Origin: VRUE01 sp033856275
Lineage (GTDB): Bacteria; Actinomycetota; Thermoleophilia; Solirubrobacterales; 70-9
NCBI GenBank assembly: GCA_033856275.1
Contig: JAWVFJ010000047.1
Coordinates: forward strand, 62,001-126,000
DNA length: 64,000 nt
Reading direction: 5' to 3'
The notes under the pieces were generated by a model, which had not been told where the DNA came from, did no database searches, and was given only the letters and a program-made list of their open reading frames with translations. The translations under genes were made by a program, and so were the position numbers. Shown one piece after another: positions 8,287 to 15,779 of the stretch (positions are counted from its first letter, which is position 1; every line of letters begins with the position of its first letter).

Positions 8287-8469
8287 TCAGGGGTTGGACG
8301 TGCAGCCGGCAGCCGGATTGCTCGGGCCGACGGTGTATCCCCCAACTGTTCCGGGATAACCGGAGTCACCACCGCTGCCGCCAAGACAGGCCGCGGTCAA
8401 CTTCTGCAGATCGCCGTAGTCGACGATCCGAGGGGCCTCATAGGCTCCAAGGCTCTCTCTGTTGTTCAT
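8287..8469 (-). CDS. Lasso peptide precursor (A protein)
   Basis: 60 residues. A strong AAGGAG lies 8 bases upstream of ATG 8469. The leader fits the lasso consensus exactly: Y10-x2-P13-x-I15-x3-G19-x5-T25. By the rule that Thr is the penultimate leader residue, the core is residues 27-60 (34 residues), starting Ala27-Cys28. Asp35 is the only acidic residue in the core, so the macrolactam must close on it. The ring is 9-membered from Ala27, or 8-membered if cleavage leaves Cys28 first. Tyr38 and Tyr45 could be steric plugs. Cys28 (ring) and Cys56 (tail) could form one ring-tail disulfide. The core has no Lys, Arg or His and ends Asn-Pro. It is the last gene of the operon, after the cyclase. 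Confidence 0.93.
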   Translation of the reverse strand: MNNRESLGAYEAPRIVDYGDLQKLTAACLGGSGGDSGYPGTVGGYTVGPSNPAAGCTSNP

Positions 8470-8544
8470 TGTGGCCGCTCCTTATCTCTCTTACGACTAA
8501 CCCCTGCCCGCCTTCAGAAAAGTCGGCACAGTTTGAGTTAGCAG

Positions 8545-10443
8545 TTACTGTCGACCGAGCCTAGAGGAAGCCTCGCTCTGGTCAAGTGGGGAAAAAGTTG
8601 TAGATGCCGTGGAAAGCGTCTTCGGGAAGCTGAGCGGAGACTCCAGCGAGCGCAGCCACAACTCCGCGGTGAGCAGCCTCCAAACCTGCCACATCCAGCG
8701 GAACGGACTGGGACCGCGAAGGGCGTCGGAATCGAAGAGGGCGCGGCGCATCGCGACCGGATCGATATATGCCCCAAGCTCGAGGTCGGGGGACGTGAGG
8801 ATCTCCCGTACGGCCGCTCCGTCGGCGCCGCTGAGGCAATCGGCGATCAGGGTCTCGAAACGCGCCTTCCCCGGTCGCAGCCGCACGGGATCCGGCAGCA
8901 ACCCGGCCATGCTCGCTCGCAGCACGGGGCGACTGAAGCGTCGATCGAGCGTCGATCGCGGCGGCTGGCGCAGCGCCAGCCGAACCAGATCGAGATCCAG
9001 GATGGGATGCCGAGCCCGCAGGCCAGCGAGCACCGCCCGCCGCCGCTGGTGCTCGAAGACTCCAGCCCCCTCTATTCCCCGCGTGACTCCATAGGCGGCG
9101 TGGGCCCACCAGCGAGGACCATCGAGGCGCTTCCAGGCGAAGGGGTCATCAGAGGCGACCAGGTCCTCGGCGGTGCGCTTGCTCAGCCATGCCGGCGCGG
9201 TTCGGGCCACCGCCGCCTTCCGCCGCCGGTCGTGCAGTCCGTACGGAACGGCACCCGCCAACGCCTCCGCAACGAAGACCTTGGCGACCTCGCGGCGCGG
9301 CACGTGCGGCCCGCCCCCCGGCCGCTCGAGCGCCAGTCGCAGCGCTTCGAACGGATGGCCGGCACGCAAGCGATCCGCGAGCAGGTAGGTGCGCGGCCCG
9401 AATAGCTCATCGCCTCCATCGCCGTCGAGCATCGTGCCGACTCCCTCGGCGGCCGCTCTCCGCATCAGGGCAAGCGTCCAGAAATCGCCCCAGCCGAGCA
9501 ACGGCATCTGCCACGCCTCCAGATGCTCCAGGGCACTCGCCAAGAGCCCCCCCGGTCGCACCTCGGCAGCGATCCCGGGTAGGCCCAGCGCCTGGCCGAG
9601 CTCAGCGATCAACTCGGACTCATCGGCGTCGGAATGATCGGGAAAGGTGGCCGAGCAGGCGTAGACCTCGCCACTTCCCTCCTGCGCGCAAATGGCGGCT
9701 ACCGCGGAGGAGTCCAGCCCGCCGCTCATCAGCACGCCGGTGGCGCCGTCGGCGGCGATTCGGCGGCGGACCGAATGTTCGAGGCCCGCCCGCACCTCCC
9801 CGGCAAGCTGGTTCGGGGATAGGTCGAGGGGTTGCTCGAAGCGGGGCGCCCAGTAGACCTCCTCGCTAACTCCCCGCGGGCCGAGGCGCAGCATCCCACC
9901 CGGCCGCAGACGGCGAATCCCGGCCCAGAGCGTCCCCATGCCGGGACGGCTGCTGGTCGCAATCCAGTGCGCCACGCTGGCCCGGTCGGGCTCCGGCTGG
10001 CGCCGCAGCGACGCGATCAGGTGGCGCGTCTCGCTGGCGAACCGAATGCCTCCGTCGCTCTGATGGAGATAGAACGGCTGCACGCCGAGTTGGTCGCGAG
10101 CGAGTAGGCCTTCGCCGCGCTCCACGTCCCAGAGCAGCAGCACAAAGTCCCCGCGCAGGCGCTCGGGCAGCGCCCGCCCCCAGCGACGGTAGCCGGCCGT
10201 CAGCAGATCCTCGTCGCTGGCAACGCCGGCGATTGCCAGATCGGCCCGCAGCTCGTCAGCGTTGTCCAGGACTCCGTCGAGCAGGCAGATCGGGGCCGTC
10301 GGCGGAAGTGGCGGCCCGCTGTAGGCGACACGCAGAGGTCCGCTTTCCAACGTCCGCGCGTCGTGGGGCGCCAGAGCGCTTGCCAGCCGCGACGCGTCGA
10401 CGCGACCGCTCGGATCGAAAGCGCCGACCAGCCAGCGGTTCAT
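8545..10443 (-). CDS. Lasso peptide macrolactam synthetase (asparagine-synthetase-like C protein)
   Basis: 632 residues; ATG 10443 overlaps the upstream stop as ATGA. The N-terminal ~190 residues keep the class-II glutamine amidotransferase fold (LRGDFVLLLWD, ARDQLGVQPFYL) but lack the catalytic Cys at position 2 (sequence MNRW). That is expected for lasso cyclases, which use the precursor's own N-terminal amine instead of ammonia. The synthetase domain has the ATP-pyrophosphatase loop SGGLDSS (residues 240-246) and DGDGGDELFG (about 340-349). It should adenylate Asp35 of the precursor and close the ring. It sits directly upstream of the precursor gene. A conventional asparagine synthetase is unlikely given the missing Cys and the neighbours. 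Confidence 0.93.
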   Translation of the reverse strand: MNRWLVGAFDPSGRVDASRLASALAPHDARTLESGPLRVAYSGPPLPPTAPICLLDGVLDNADELRADLAIAGVASDEDLLTAGYRRWGRALPERLRGDFVLLLWDVERGEGLLARDQLGVQPFYLHQSDGGIRFASETRHLIASLRRQPEPDRASVAHWIATSSRPGMGTLWAGIRRLRPGGMLRLGPRGVSEEVYWAPRFEQPLDLSPNQLAGEVRAGLEHSVRRRIAADGATGVLMSGGLDSSAVAAICAQEGSGEVYACSATFPDHSDADESELIAELGQALGLPGIAAEVRPGGLLASALEHLEAWQMPLLGWGDFWTLALMRRAAAEGVGTMLDGDGGDELFGPRTYLLADRLRAGHPFEALRLALERPGGGPHVPRREVAKVFVAEALAGAVPYGLHDRRRKAAVARTAPAWLSKRTAEDLVASDDPFAWKRLDGPRWWAHAAYGVTRGIEGAGVFEHQRRRAVLAGLRARHPILDLDLVRLALRQPPRSTLDRRFSRPVLRASMAGLLPDPVRLRPGKARFETLIADCLSGADGAAVREILTSPDLELGAYIDPVAMRRALFDSDALRGPSPFRWMWQVWRLLTAELWLRSLESPLSFPKTLSTASTTFSPLDQSEASSRLGRQ

Positions 10444-11369
10444 CTCGGCGCGCCGATCCGTGCCTCTACCGCGTCGCCGAGCTCTGCTACGCCCACAGCC
10501 GGGCCACAGGCGATGCGCTCGACTCGGCAAGCGGCGATGAAGGCGCAGGCATCGAGCAGTCGTTCGAGCCGCCGCGGCCCGGTGAGCACGAGATTGAAGG
10601 TGGAAGAGAGCAGTGCCTGAGCATCGGCAGCGGCTTCGAAGCGGGGGCGGGCGGGGCCGTCCGGACGGCGGTCGAGGAAGAACAGCGTCCGCAGCGGCGT
10701 CGGCGAAGCGGACGCCGCCACGCGCGCAACCTGCTCTCTGGAGTCGACCGCGAGGACCTGCGGCCCCCCCGAGCTCTCGACCGTGCTCAGGCGCTCAGCC
10801 TCGGCACGATCGATCCCGGCGACGGGCGCCCCCGGGTGCCCGACGAGCTCACCGTCCAGCCGCTCGAGGGCAAGCACATCGTCGGCGAGGAAATCGGCTC
10901 CTCGGCGGCAGAGCTCGAGCGCCAGCGAGGTCTTTCCCGAGCCCGAGTGGCCGCTGAGCGCGACCGCCCCCCGCGCGGTTGCCACGGCGCTCGCGTGCAG
11001 GACCTCGAGGCCCTGGAGAACGGCAGCGAAGGGCAGGACCTGGGCGATCAGCAGTCGCTGCCACGCGTCTTCCCCGCCTCGACCGACCGCGCCGCGCAGG
11101 ATCTCCCCGTCGCCCGAGAGAACGCTGACCCCGTACTCGGGCCCGCCGATGCGAAAGCCCACCTCGGCGTCGGCCTCGATCTGGAAGTTCACGGCCCCAT
11201 CGGGCTGGCGCTGATCGGAGATCAGCTCTGCCGTGGCCGGCCAGCAAACTGCCTTGGGCGTCTCCAGCAACGAGAGCTCCAGGCCGCGCCCAGTCGGCGC
11301 CGCCGTCGCCCCGTCGAGGAACGACAACGGCCGGCCGGACCGCACGTCGAGCCCGAAAACGGTCGGCAC
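10440..11369 (-). CDS. HPr-kinase-like protein, copy 1, in lasso cluster
   Basis: 309 residues from GTG 11369, with a GGCGG-type ribosome site overlapping the preceding stop. The C-terminal half matches the HPr kinase/phosphorylase fold: LHASAVATARGAVALSG leads into a P-loop GHSGSGKTS (140-148), followed by FLADDVLAL with the paired Asp163/Asp164. In other lasso clusters HPr-kinase-like enzymes phosphorylate the precursor, typically at a C-terminal Ser. This precursor ends Ser-Asn-Pro, so the target residue is open. It is translationally coupled to the cyclase downstream and close to B2 upstream. It differs strongly from the second homologue at 13708-14649. Confidence 0.85.
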   Translation of the reverse strand: MPTVFGLDVRSGRPLSFLDGATAAPTGRGLELSLLETPKAVCWPATAELISDQRQPDGAVNFQIEADAEVGFRIGGPEYGVSVLSGDGEILRGAVGRGGEDAWQRLLIAQVLPFAAVLQGLEVLHASAVATARGAVALSGHSGSGKTSLALELCRRGADFLADDVLALERLDGELVGHPGAPVAGIDRAEAERLSTVESSGGPQVLAVDSREQVARVAASASPTPLRTLFFLDRRPDGPARPRFEAAADAQALLSSTFNLVLTGPRRLERLLDACAFIAACRVERIACGPAVGVAELGDAVEARIGAPR

Positions 11370-11376
11370 GGCCCGC

Positions 11377-11829
11377 CTACAGCTCGACCAGTCGGCCGAA
11401 CGAGGCGCTCGCCGGCACGAGCACGGGCACGCCATCGTGCTCCACCCAGGCATGCGCGAGGAAGTCCGGGTCGGTGCGGGCCGCGATCACGAGCCGGGCG
11501 GAGATGCCGCGCCGCGTCAGCAACTGCAGCAGCACCAGCGAGCGACGCAGGCAACGTGTGTCGCCCGGCAGCAGTGCGAGAGTGCGTGAGACGGCACGCC
11601 CGAGTCGAAGTGCCTCCTCCAGTGCCGGAGCGCTTGGCGCAGACACTTGCGCCAAGCGCAGCCGCTCGACCACGGCCGTGATCGGCGCGCGATGCAACTC
11701 GCGTTGGGCGCGCAGGTAGGCGATGACGATCTCAGTGGCGAGCCGCGCCCGCCCGGCCGGGCTCAACCGCCGCACGGCGGGTGGAAGAACGGTCGGCGCC
11801 GCCGGCTCAGCCGGAGGCATCGTCCTCAT
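11377..11829 (-). CDS. Lasso peptide leader peptidase (B2, transglutaminase-like)
   Basis: 150 residues from ATG 11829 (ATG 11820 also possible); the start overlaps the end of the RRE gene by 23 bases. The protein matches the B2 family of cysteine peptidases that cut lasso leaders. The nucleophile is Cys93 in GDTRCLRRSLVLLQLL, His126 lies in FLAHAWVEHDG, and the following Asp132 may complete the site. It should cleave after Ala26 of the precursor, two residues past the conserved Thr25 region. It works with the separate RRE protein encoded immediately upstream. Length is usual for a stand-alone B2. Confidence 0.9.
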   Translation of the reverse strand: MRTMPPAEPAAPTVLPPAVRRLSPAGRARLATEIVIAYLRAQRELHRAPITAVVERLRLAQVSAPSAPALEEALRLGRAVSRTLALLPGDTRCLRRSLVLLQLLTRRGISARLVIAARTDPDFLAHAWVEHDGVPVLVPASASFGRLVEL

Positions 11830-12127
11830 CGACCTCGATCAGATCTCGCTCGAGCAGCGAGCTGCAGAGTTTGCACATGTCCCGCTCGGTCGTCGCCTGG
11901 GGCTGCTCGTACTCACCGGCGGCAACCGTTGCGGCGTCGAGCACCGAGTCGGCCCGCTCGAGCGTTTCGAGCATGCGCCCGGCGGTCGGATTGAGACCGT
12001 GGTACTTCCCCGTCTGCAGGTTGAGCACGACCGTCTCCGAGGGGAAGGTGCGGTAGACGACGTGCTGGGGCACCTTGATCTTGGCCTTCAACAGGCTTGT
12101 CTGGCTTGGGGTTGCGCTTGAGCTCAT
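11807..12127 (-). CDS. PqqD-like RiPP recognition element (lasso B1)
   Basis: 106 residues from ATG 12127. The central region is a PqqD/RRE fold: three short strands (VVYRTFPSETVVLNLQTGKYHGLNPTAGRML) followed by helices ending LLERDLIEV. In lasso pathways this small protein binds the leader (the Y-x2-P-x-I/L segment) and presents it to B2 and the cyclase. It is encoded directly before B2, with overlapping reading frames, and 22 bp after the permease gene. The tail is acidic (DEDDASG). A stand-alone B1 next to a stand-alone B2 is the common actinobacterial arrangement. Confidence 0.88.
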   Translation of the reverse strand: MSSSATPSQTSLLKAKIKVPQHVVYRTFPSETVVLNLQTGKYHGLNPTAGRMLETLERADSVLDAATVAAGEYEQPQATTERDMCKLCSSLLERDLIEVDEDDASG

Positions 12128-12149
12128 GGGAGTCTTTCTGGACGCTTTC

Positions 12150-12956
12150 TCAGTACTCGATGATCGTTCCCCGCCGCTGGCCGATGCGGATGGCGTGATG
12201 GAGGGCAAACAGGGATGCGGGCATGAGCACGACGGCGAATCCGACCAGCTTCGCGATCGCCGTCGCGGTCGAGGTCTGCAGCGGGCTGTCGACGAGCAGG
12301 TGGCGGAGCAATTCCGTCGCCGGCGTGAATGGCTGCAGGTGAGACGCGGTCTGCGCCCATTCCGGCAGCAGCGAAATCGGGAAGTACAAGCCGCCAACGA
12401 TCGAGATCAGCGCGATCACCCAACTCGTCCCCACGCTGCCCTGCTTGGTGGCGATGGTAAGGGCCGCGAACAGCAGTCCGAACGGCAGGAACGAGAGCAG
12501 CGCCAGCGCCAGCGCCGGGACGCTGAGGGGCACCGTCGACCAGTGCAGCTGCAGGCCGAACACGGCGCAGCCGATACCGAGCGTAAGCGCGGCCAACATG
12601 AACGCGTACAGCAGCGGGAAGATGGTCATCGCGACCACGCCGCGGATCGCGCCGAAAGGCGAGAGCAGCAACCGTTCGAATGTGCCCGCTATCAGCTCCT
12701 GCCTGACCATTTCGGAAATCGAGAAGCACGAGTAGAGGACGCTGACCAGGGCGATGCCGACGACGACGAAGCCGAAGTAGCTGGCCGGCGAGGGAAAGCC
12801 ACTGACGTGCACGAGGCGCGACACGTAATAGAACAGCGTTAGGCTGAAGACCGAGGTCAGCACCTGGCTGACGAGGCGGGTTCGGTAGGAGAGATAGACG
12901 TGCAGGTCACGCCGCATCACGGCACCGAAGGCAAGGCCGGCATGTCTCAGGGCCAT
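12150..12956 (-). CDS. ABC-2 type exporter permease in lasso cluster
   Basis: 268 residues with about six hydrophobic segments in the ABC-2 pattern: a cytoplasmic N-terminus, LVSQVLTSVFSLTLFYYVS, YFGFVVVGIALVSVLYSCF, an amphipathic EMVRQELIAGTFERLLLSP coupling helix, then LLYAFMLAALTLGIGCAVF, ALALALLSFLPFGLLFAAL and WVIALISIVGGLYFPISLLP. The start at ATG 12956 shares one base with the stop of the ATPase gene (TGATG). With that ATPase it forms a two-gene exporter, the likely route for secreting and giving immunity to the mature lasso peptide. Many lasso clusters instead encode one fused exporter. Confidence 0.9.
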   Translation of the reverse strand: MALRHAGLAFGAVMRRDLHVYLSYRTRLVSQVLTSVFSLTLFYYVSRLVHVSGFPSPASYFGFVVVGIALVSVLYSCFSISEMVRQELIAGTFERLLLSPFGAIRGVVAMTIFPLLYAFMLAALTLGIGCAVFGLQLHWSTVPLSVPALALALLSFLPFGLLFAALTIATKQGSVGTSWVIALISIVGGLYFPISLLPEWAQTASHLQPFTPATELLRHLLVDSPLQTSTATAIAKLVGFAVVLMPASLFALHHAIRIGQRRGTIIEY

Positions 12957-13711
12957 CACTCTTGAACTAGCCTTCCGCCGGCGAGGATCCAGCGGGCGTC
13001 GAAGTGGCGCTCGAGGGGTTCGCCGCTGGGCGAGCACCAGAGCAACGTCCCGTTGCGCTCCATTAGCTCGGCGATCGCCCGCTCGAGGATCTCGGCTCCC
13101 TCTGCGTCGAGGCTGGTGAGTGGCTCGTCGAGCAGCACTATCTCCGGCCTGGCCAGGAACGTCATCGCGATCCGCAGCCGCTGACGCTGGCCCATCGATA
13201 TCCGGTCCACCCGCCGGTCGGCGAGCTCCCCCAGGTCGAATGCATCGATGGTCTCCTCGACCCTGGCGCGAACCAGGGCCGCCTCGAGCATCGCGATCCG
13301 AGCCCAGAAGCGAAGTTGGCGGCGCACTGTCAGGCGCGCGTAGAGGCCGCGATCGCCAGCGGGCAGAAACGACAGCAGGCGGTGGTAGCGGGCGCGATTC
13401 TCCGCCGCGGTGAACCCCCAAACCTGAGCTCGCCCGCGATCTGGGTCGATCAGTCCCGCGGCTATCCGCAGCAGCGTGGTCTTGCCCGCGCCGTTGCGCC
13501 CACCCAGCCAGGTGCTCGTCCCCAGGTCCAGGGTCAGGTCCACCCCTTCGAGCACAGGTGCTTGACTCTTGTGCCAGCGCTTGTGCACTCCCCTGAGTGT
13601 CAGCGGCATCCCTTGGTCAGCCGGCATCGCGGGGGACAGCGGCCGATCCAATGGCGGCAGCGCCAGGCGCTCGCTCGCCGGAGCGGGTTCCTGAAGCGAG
13701 TGCGGCGTCAT
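12956..13711 (-). CDS. ABC transporter ATPase in lasso cluster
   Basis: 251 residues; ATG 13711 overlaps the upstream stop as ATGA. After a 35-residue polar extension it has a Walker A GGRNGAGKTT (70-79), a signature loop that reads SMGQRQ (172-177) rather than LSGGQ, and Walker B IVLLDEP (191-197). It pairs with the ABC-2 permease that follows. The degenerate signature is common in ABC-2 exporters of this kind. Its place between HPr-kinase-like copy 2 and the permease puts it firmly in the lasso operon. An internal ATG at residue 35 (MPLTLRGVHKRW) could be an alternative start, but the ATGA coupling favours 13711. Confidence 0.9.
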   Translation of the reverse strand: MTPHSLQEPAPASERLALPPLDRPLSPAMPADQGMPLTLRGVHKRWHKSQAPVLEGVDLTLDLGTSTWLGGRNGAGKTTLLRIAAGLIDPDRGRAQVWGFTAAENRARYHRLLSFLPAGDRGLYARLTVRRQLRFWARIAMLEAALVRARVEETIDAFDLGELADRRVDRISMGQRQRLRIAMTFLARPEIVLLDEPLTSLDAEGAEILERAIAELMERNGTLLWCSPSGEPLERHFDARWILAGGRLVQE

Positions 13712-14649
13712 CCGGCACCCGCTACGAGAGAAGAGCTCAGGCTCAAGACACATTCGAGGGCGTCCGCAAGAGCGGCCGGCCGATCAGCGGGGCCTCCGGT
13801 GAGCTGAATCAGAGGCACCGATTCGACCAAGTCGGAGTAGAGAGCGAAGCGGCGTGCGTCACGCCCCTCGTCGTCGGGCAAGCCGAGCATGTAGGGAGCG
13901 AGGTCGAGTGGCGTACCCGGCAGCGGCTTGGCATCGAGAGAGAGCCCGGGACCGCGTTCGAGGATGGCCACGGCCGCCAGTTCCCGGCCCCCGTTGGAGG
14001 CTCCGTGAACGGCGAGCCAGGACTCCCCCGCGAGGCTTGCAAGCGTCTCGCCAAGATCGCCCGAATCGCCGGCGCCTGCCGAGACGTTCATGTGGGGCGT
14101 CGCAGCCTGCGCTTCGACCGCGCGGCTCCCCCGGGAGAGAATCAAGACGTCGTCGGCGAACAGCGGCCGGCCCTTCCGCATCAACTCCCTGGCAAGGGTG
14201 GACTTTCCCGTTCCACTGGGAGCGGCGACCGCGAGGACTCCGCGCTCGGTCTCCACCGCACATGCGTGCAGTGCCTCGTTGCCATGGGCGATACTGACAT
14301 TGGGAAGAATGCGATTCAGCAGCACTCGCCGCCAGTCGAGGTTGGTGGCGTCTCGAGGAGCGCAGCCAAGCCGGTCGCCCACGGGATTCAAGCGAAAGCA
14401 GGCTCGATCGCCGTAGGCAAAACGCAGGTCGCCGTCGACGCCCCGCTCGATCGTCAGCATCTGACCGTCACCCAACTGTCCTCGCCATGGCGAAGGGCCC
14501 ACCGGGCCGCTCCAAGCGGCCTCCAGTTCATCGGGCGCCTCGAGCGCGAGGTCAAGCGAGGGAGGGCCCTCGAGCCGTGCCGGCGCCATGCCCGGGAGCG
14601 CGAACGGGGAGCGCAGCGAAAGCCCATAGGCGACGTGCCCCGCGCTCAT
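13708..14649 (-). CDS. HPr-kinase-like protein, copy 2, in lasso cluster
   Basis: 313 residues from ATG 14649. It has the same architecture as copy 1: a ~120-residue N-terminal domain, then LHACAVETERGVLAVA leading into the P-loop APSGTGKST (143-151) and FADDVLIL with paired Asp166/Asp167. The ATP site looks intact. Outside the kinase motifs it resembles copy 1 little, so this is not a recent duplication. Its N-terminus begins GHVAYGLSLRSPFALPG. It is coupled by ATGA to the ABC ATPase. Possible jobs are precursor phosphorylation, modification of another residue, or a regulatory partner of copy 1. Confidence 0.82.
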   Translation of the reverse strand: MSAGHVAYGLSLRSPFALPGMAPARLEGPPSLDLALEAPDELEAAWSGPVGPSPWRGQLGDGQMLTIERGVDGDLRFAYGDRACFRLNPVGDRLGCAPRDATNLDWRRVLLNRILPNVSIAHGNEALHACAVETERGVLAVAAPSGTGKSTLARELMRKGRPLFADDVLILSRGSRAVEAQAATPHMNVSAGAGDSGDLGETLASLAGESWLAVHGASNGGRELAAVAILERGPGLSLDAKPLPGTPLDLAPYMLGLPDDEGRDARRFALYSDLVESVPLIQLTGGPADRPAALADALECVLSLSSSLVAGAG

Positions 14650-14658
14650 CGTCCATCT

Positions 14659-15480
14659 CTAGCGCGGACGGCCACGATGCACAGTGACCGGGTGCCCGCG
14701 TCGCTTCGCACAACGGACATAGGTGTGTCCCCCTGAGAGATGCTCGCCCAGGACCGTGGTCAAGCGGACCTTGACGGTGAATGGCCCCGTCTGCAGCCCG
14801 CCGAGATTGAGTATTGCGATAAAGGACTTGCCGTTCCGTCGTAGCTTCGCGCGCCGGTGGATCTTGCCGCTGCTGAGCGCGACGACGATCTTCTTCAGAG
14901 GATCGTTCCGCGGTACCCGAATGCGAATCCGCAGCTTCGAACCGCTGATACAGGCCCGATTGGATGGGAGAACCACGTAGCGACCGAACTGCCCGGGTGA
15001 GACCGCCGGGAGCGAAGCGACCAGGGCCGAGTTCACACACCCGAAAGTGGCCCCCGCCGAGGTGCCGTCTGGCGCAACCGTCGGCTGGGATCCGCTTCCC
15101 GGTTCGCTAAAGCAGGCTCGCAGGAAGCGCTCGCCATCGCCAGTGCGCATCACCCGCCAAGCAGTGGGGCCGGGCGTCGGGTTGGCGATGCATTCACTCG
15201 TCGCAAAGAACCATTGGTGCAATCCCCAGTAGGACCCGTCTGGCCGGCGACGCATTTCGGTCCACATCCGCTCGCCGACGGGGTGCGTGCATTGGGTGAA
15301 TTTCGTTGGCGCAACGACAATGCCGACGAGAGCCTCTCCTTCAGCCTGAATCGCGACTTTCCCTCCGTTGAAGGACCAAACTCCTTCTATCGGCGCATCG
15401 GCGTGCGCCGAGGCAGCTCCGACCAAGAGCACCGTGGCGATCGATGCGGCTATCCATAGCTTGGCGCGGTTGAGGGGCAT
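14659..15480 (-). CDS. Secreted protein of unknown function at head of lasso operon
   Basis: 273 residues with a signal peptide (LWIAASIATVLLVGAASAHA, cut near residue 27). The N-terminal mature part (IEGVWSFNGGKVAIQ, GIVVAPTKFTQCTHPVGERMWTEM, GSYWGLHQWFF) recalls lipocalin-like small beta domains. The C-terminal ~100 residues are basic and beta-rich (RIRVPRNDPLKKIVV, RRAKLRRNGKSF). There are five or more cysteines, so disulfides are likely. Only 9 bp separate its stop from HPr-kinase copy 2, so it may be the first gene of the lasso transcript. It may alternatively be an unrelated gene sharing the promoter. I do not recognise the family. Confidence 0.8.
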   Translation of the reverse strand: MPLNRAKLWIAASIATVLLVGAASAHADAPIEGVWSFNGGKVAIQAEGEALVGIVVAPTKFTQCTHPVGERMWTEMRRRPDGSYWGLHQWFFATSECIANPTPGPTAWRVMRTGDGERFLRACFSEPGSGSQPTVAPDGTSAGATFGCVNSALVASLPAVSPGQFGRYVVLPSNRACISGSKLRIRIRVPRNDPLKKIVVALSSGKIHRRAKLRRNGKSFIAILNLGGLQTGPFTVKVRLTTVLGEHLSGGHTYVRCAKRRGHPVTVHRGRPR

Positions 15481-15779
15481 CGCCGCGGTAAACGCGACGT
15501 AGACGAGGTTTCTTACGCCGCCTTCCGCAAGACCCGAACGCGGTATTCCTCGATAGTCACGAAACGGACTGGAGCAGGTTTCTCGTCCTTTTTTCGTCCT
15601 AAAACTACGGTCGTTGGATACTTAGAAAGTCCCTGGACACAGGCGACAATATTAAAGCTCAGTGAAAATTTTTCGATTGACAAGTCCTCATATTTGCGTT
15701 GTTGTAACAGCCGCACGGTCCAGGTTTTGCTCTTGGGAAAGGCATTCTCGGTCCGATGGAATCGACGGGGGAACTACGA
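15481..15779. promoter_or_regulatory. AT-richer divergent promoter region (lasso operon head / ECF sigma)
   Basis: This 299-bp gap is clearly poorer in G+C than its surroundings and separates divergent genes. On the plus strand TTGACA at 15677-15682 is followed 17 bases later by TGTTGT (15700-15705), a weak -35/-10 pair for the sigma gene. On the minus strand AGAAACCT occurs twice (ends at 15506 and 15576), 70 bp apart. A GGACGA-A-rich-GGACGA direct repeat lies near 15584-15601. A 67-codon minus-strand frame is present but is not believed to be a gene. Confidence 0.4.

Noticed and set aside
8545..10443. Ordinary asparagine synthetase B
   Set aside because: The catalytic Cys at position 2 is absent, and the gene sits among RRE, B2 protease and a lasso precursor, so it is a lasso cyclase.
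15513..15716. A 67-codon minus-strand frame in the gap upstream of the lasso operon
   Set aside because: It uses a GTG start without a ribosome site, lies in AT-rich promoter-like DNA and has no lasso leader, membrane or domain pattern.
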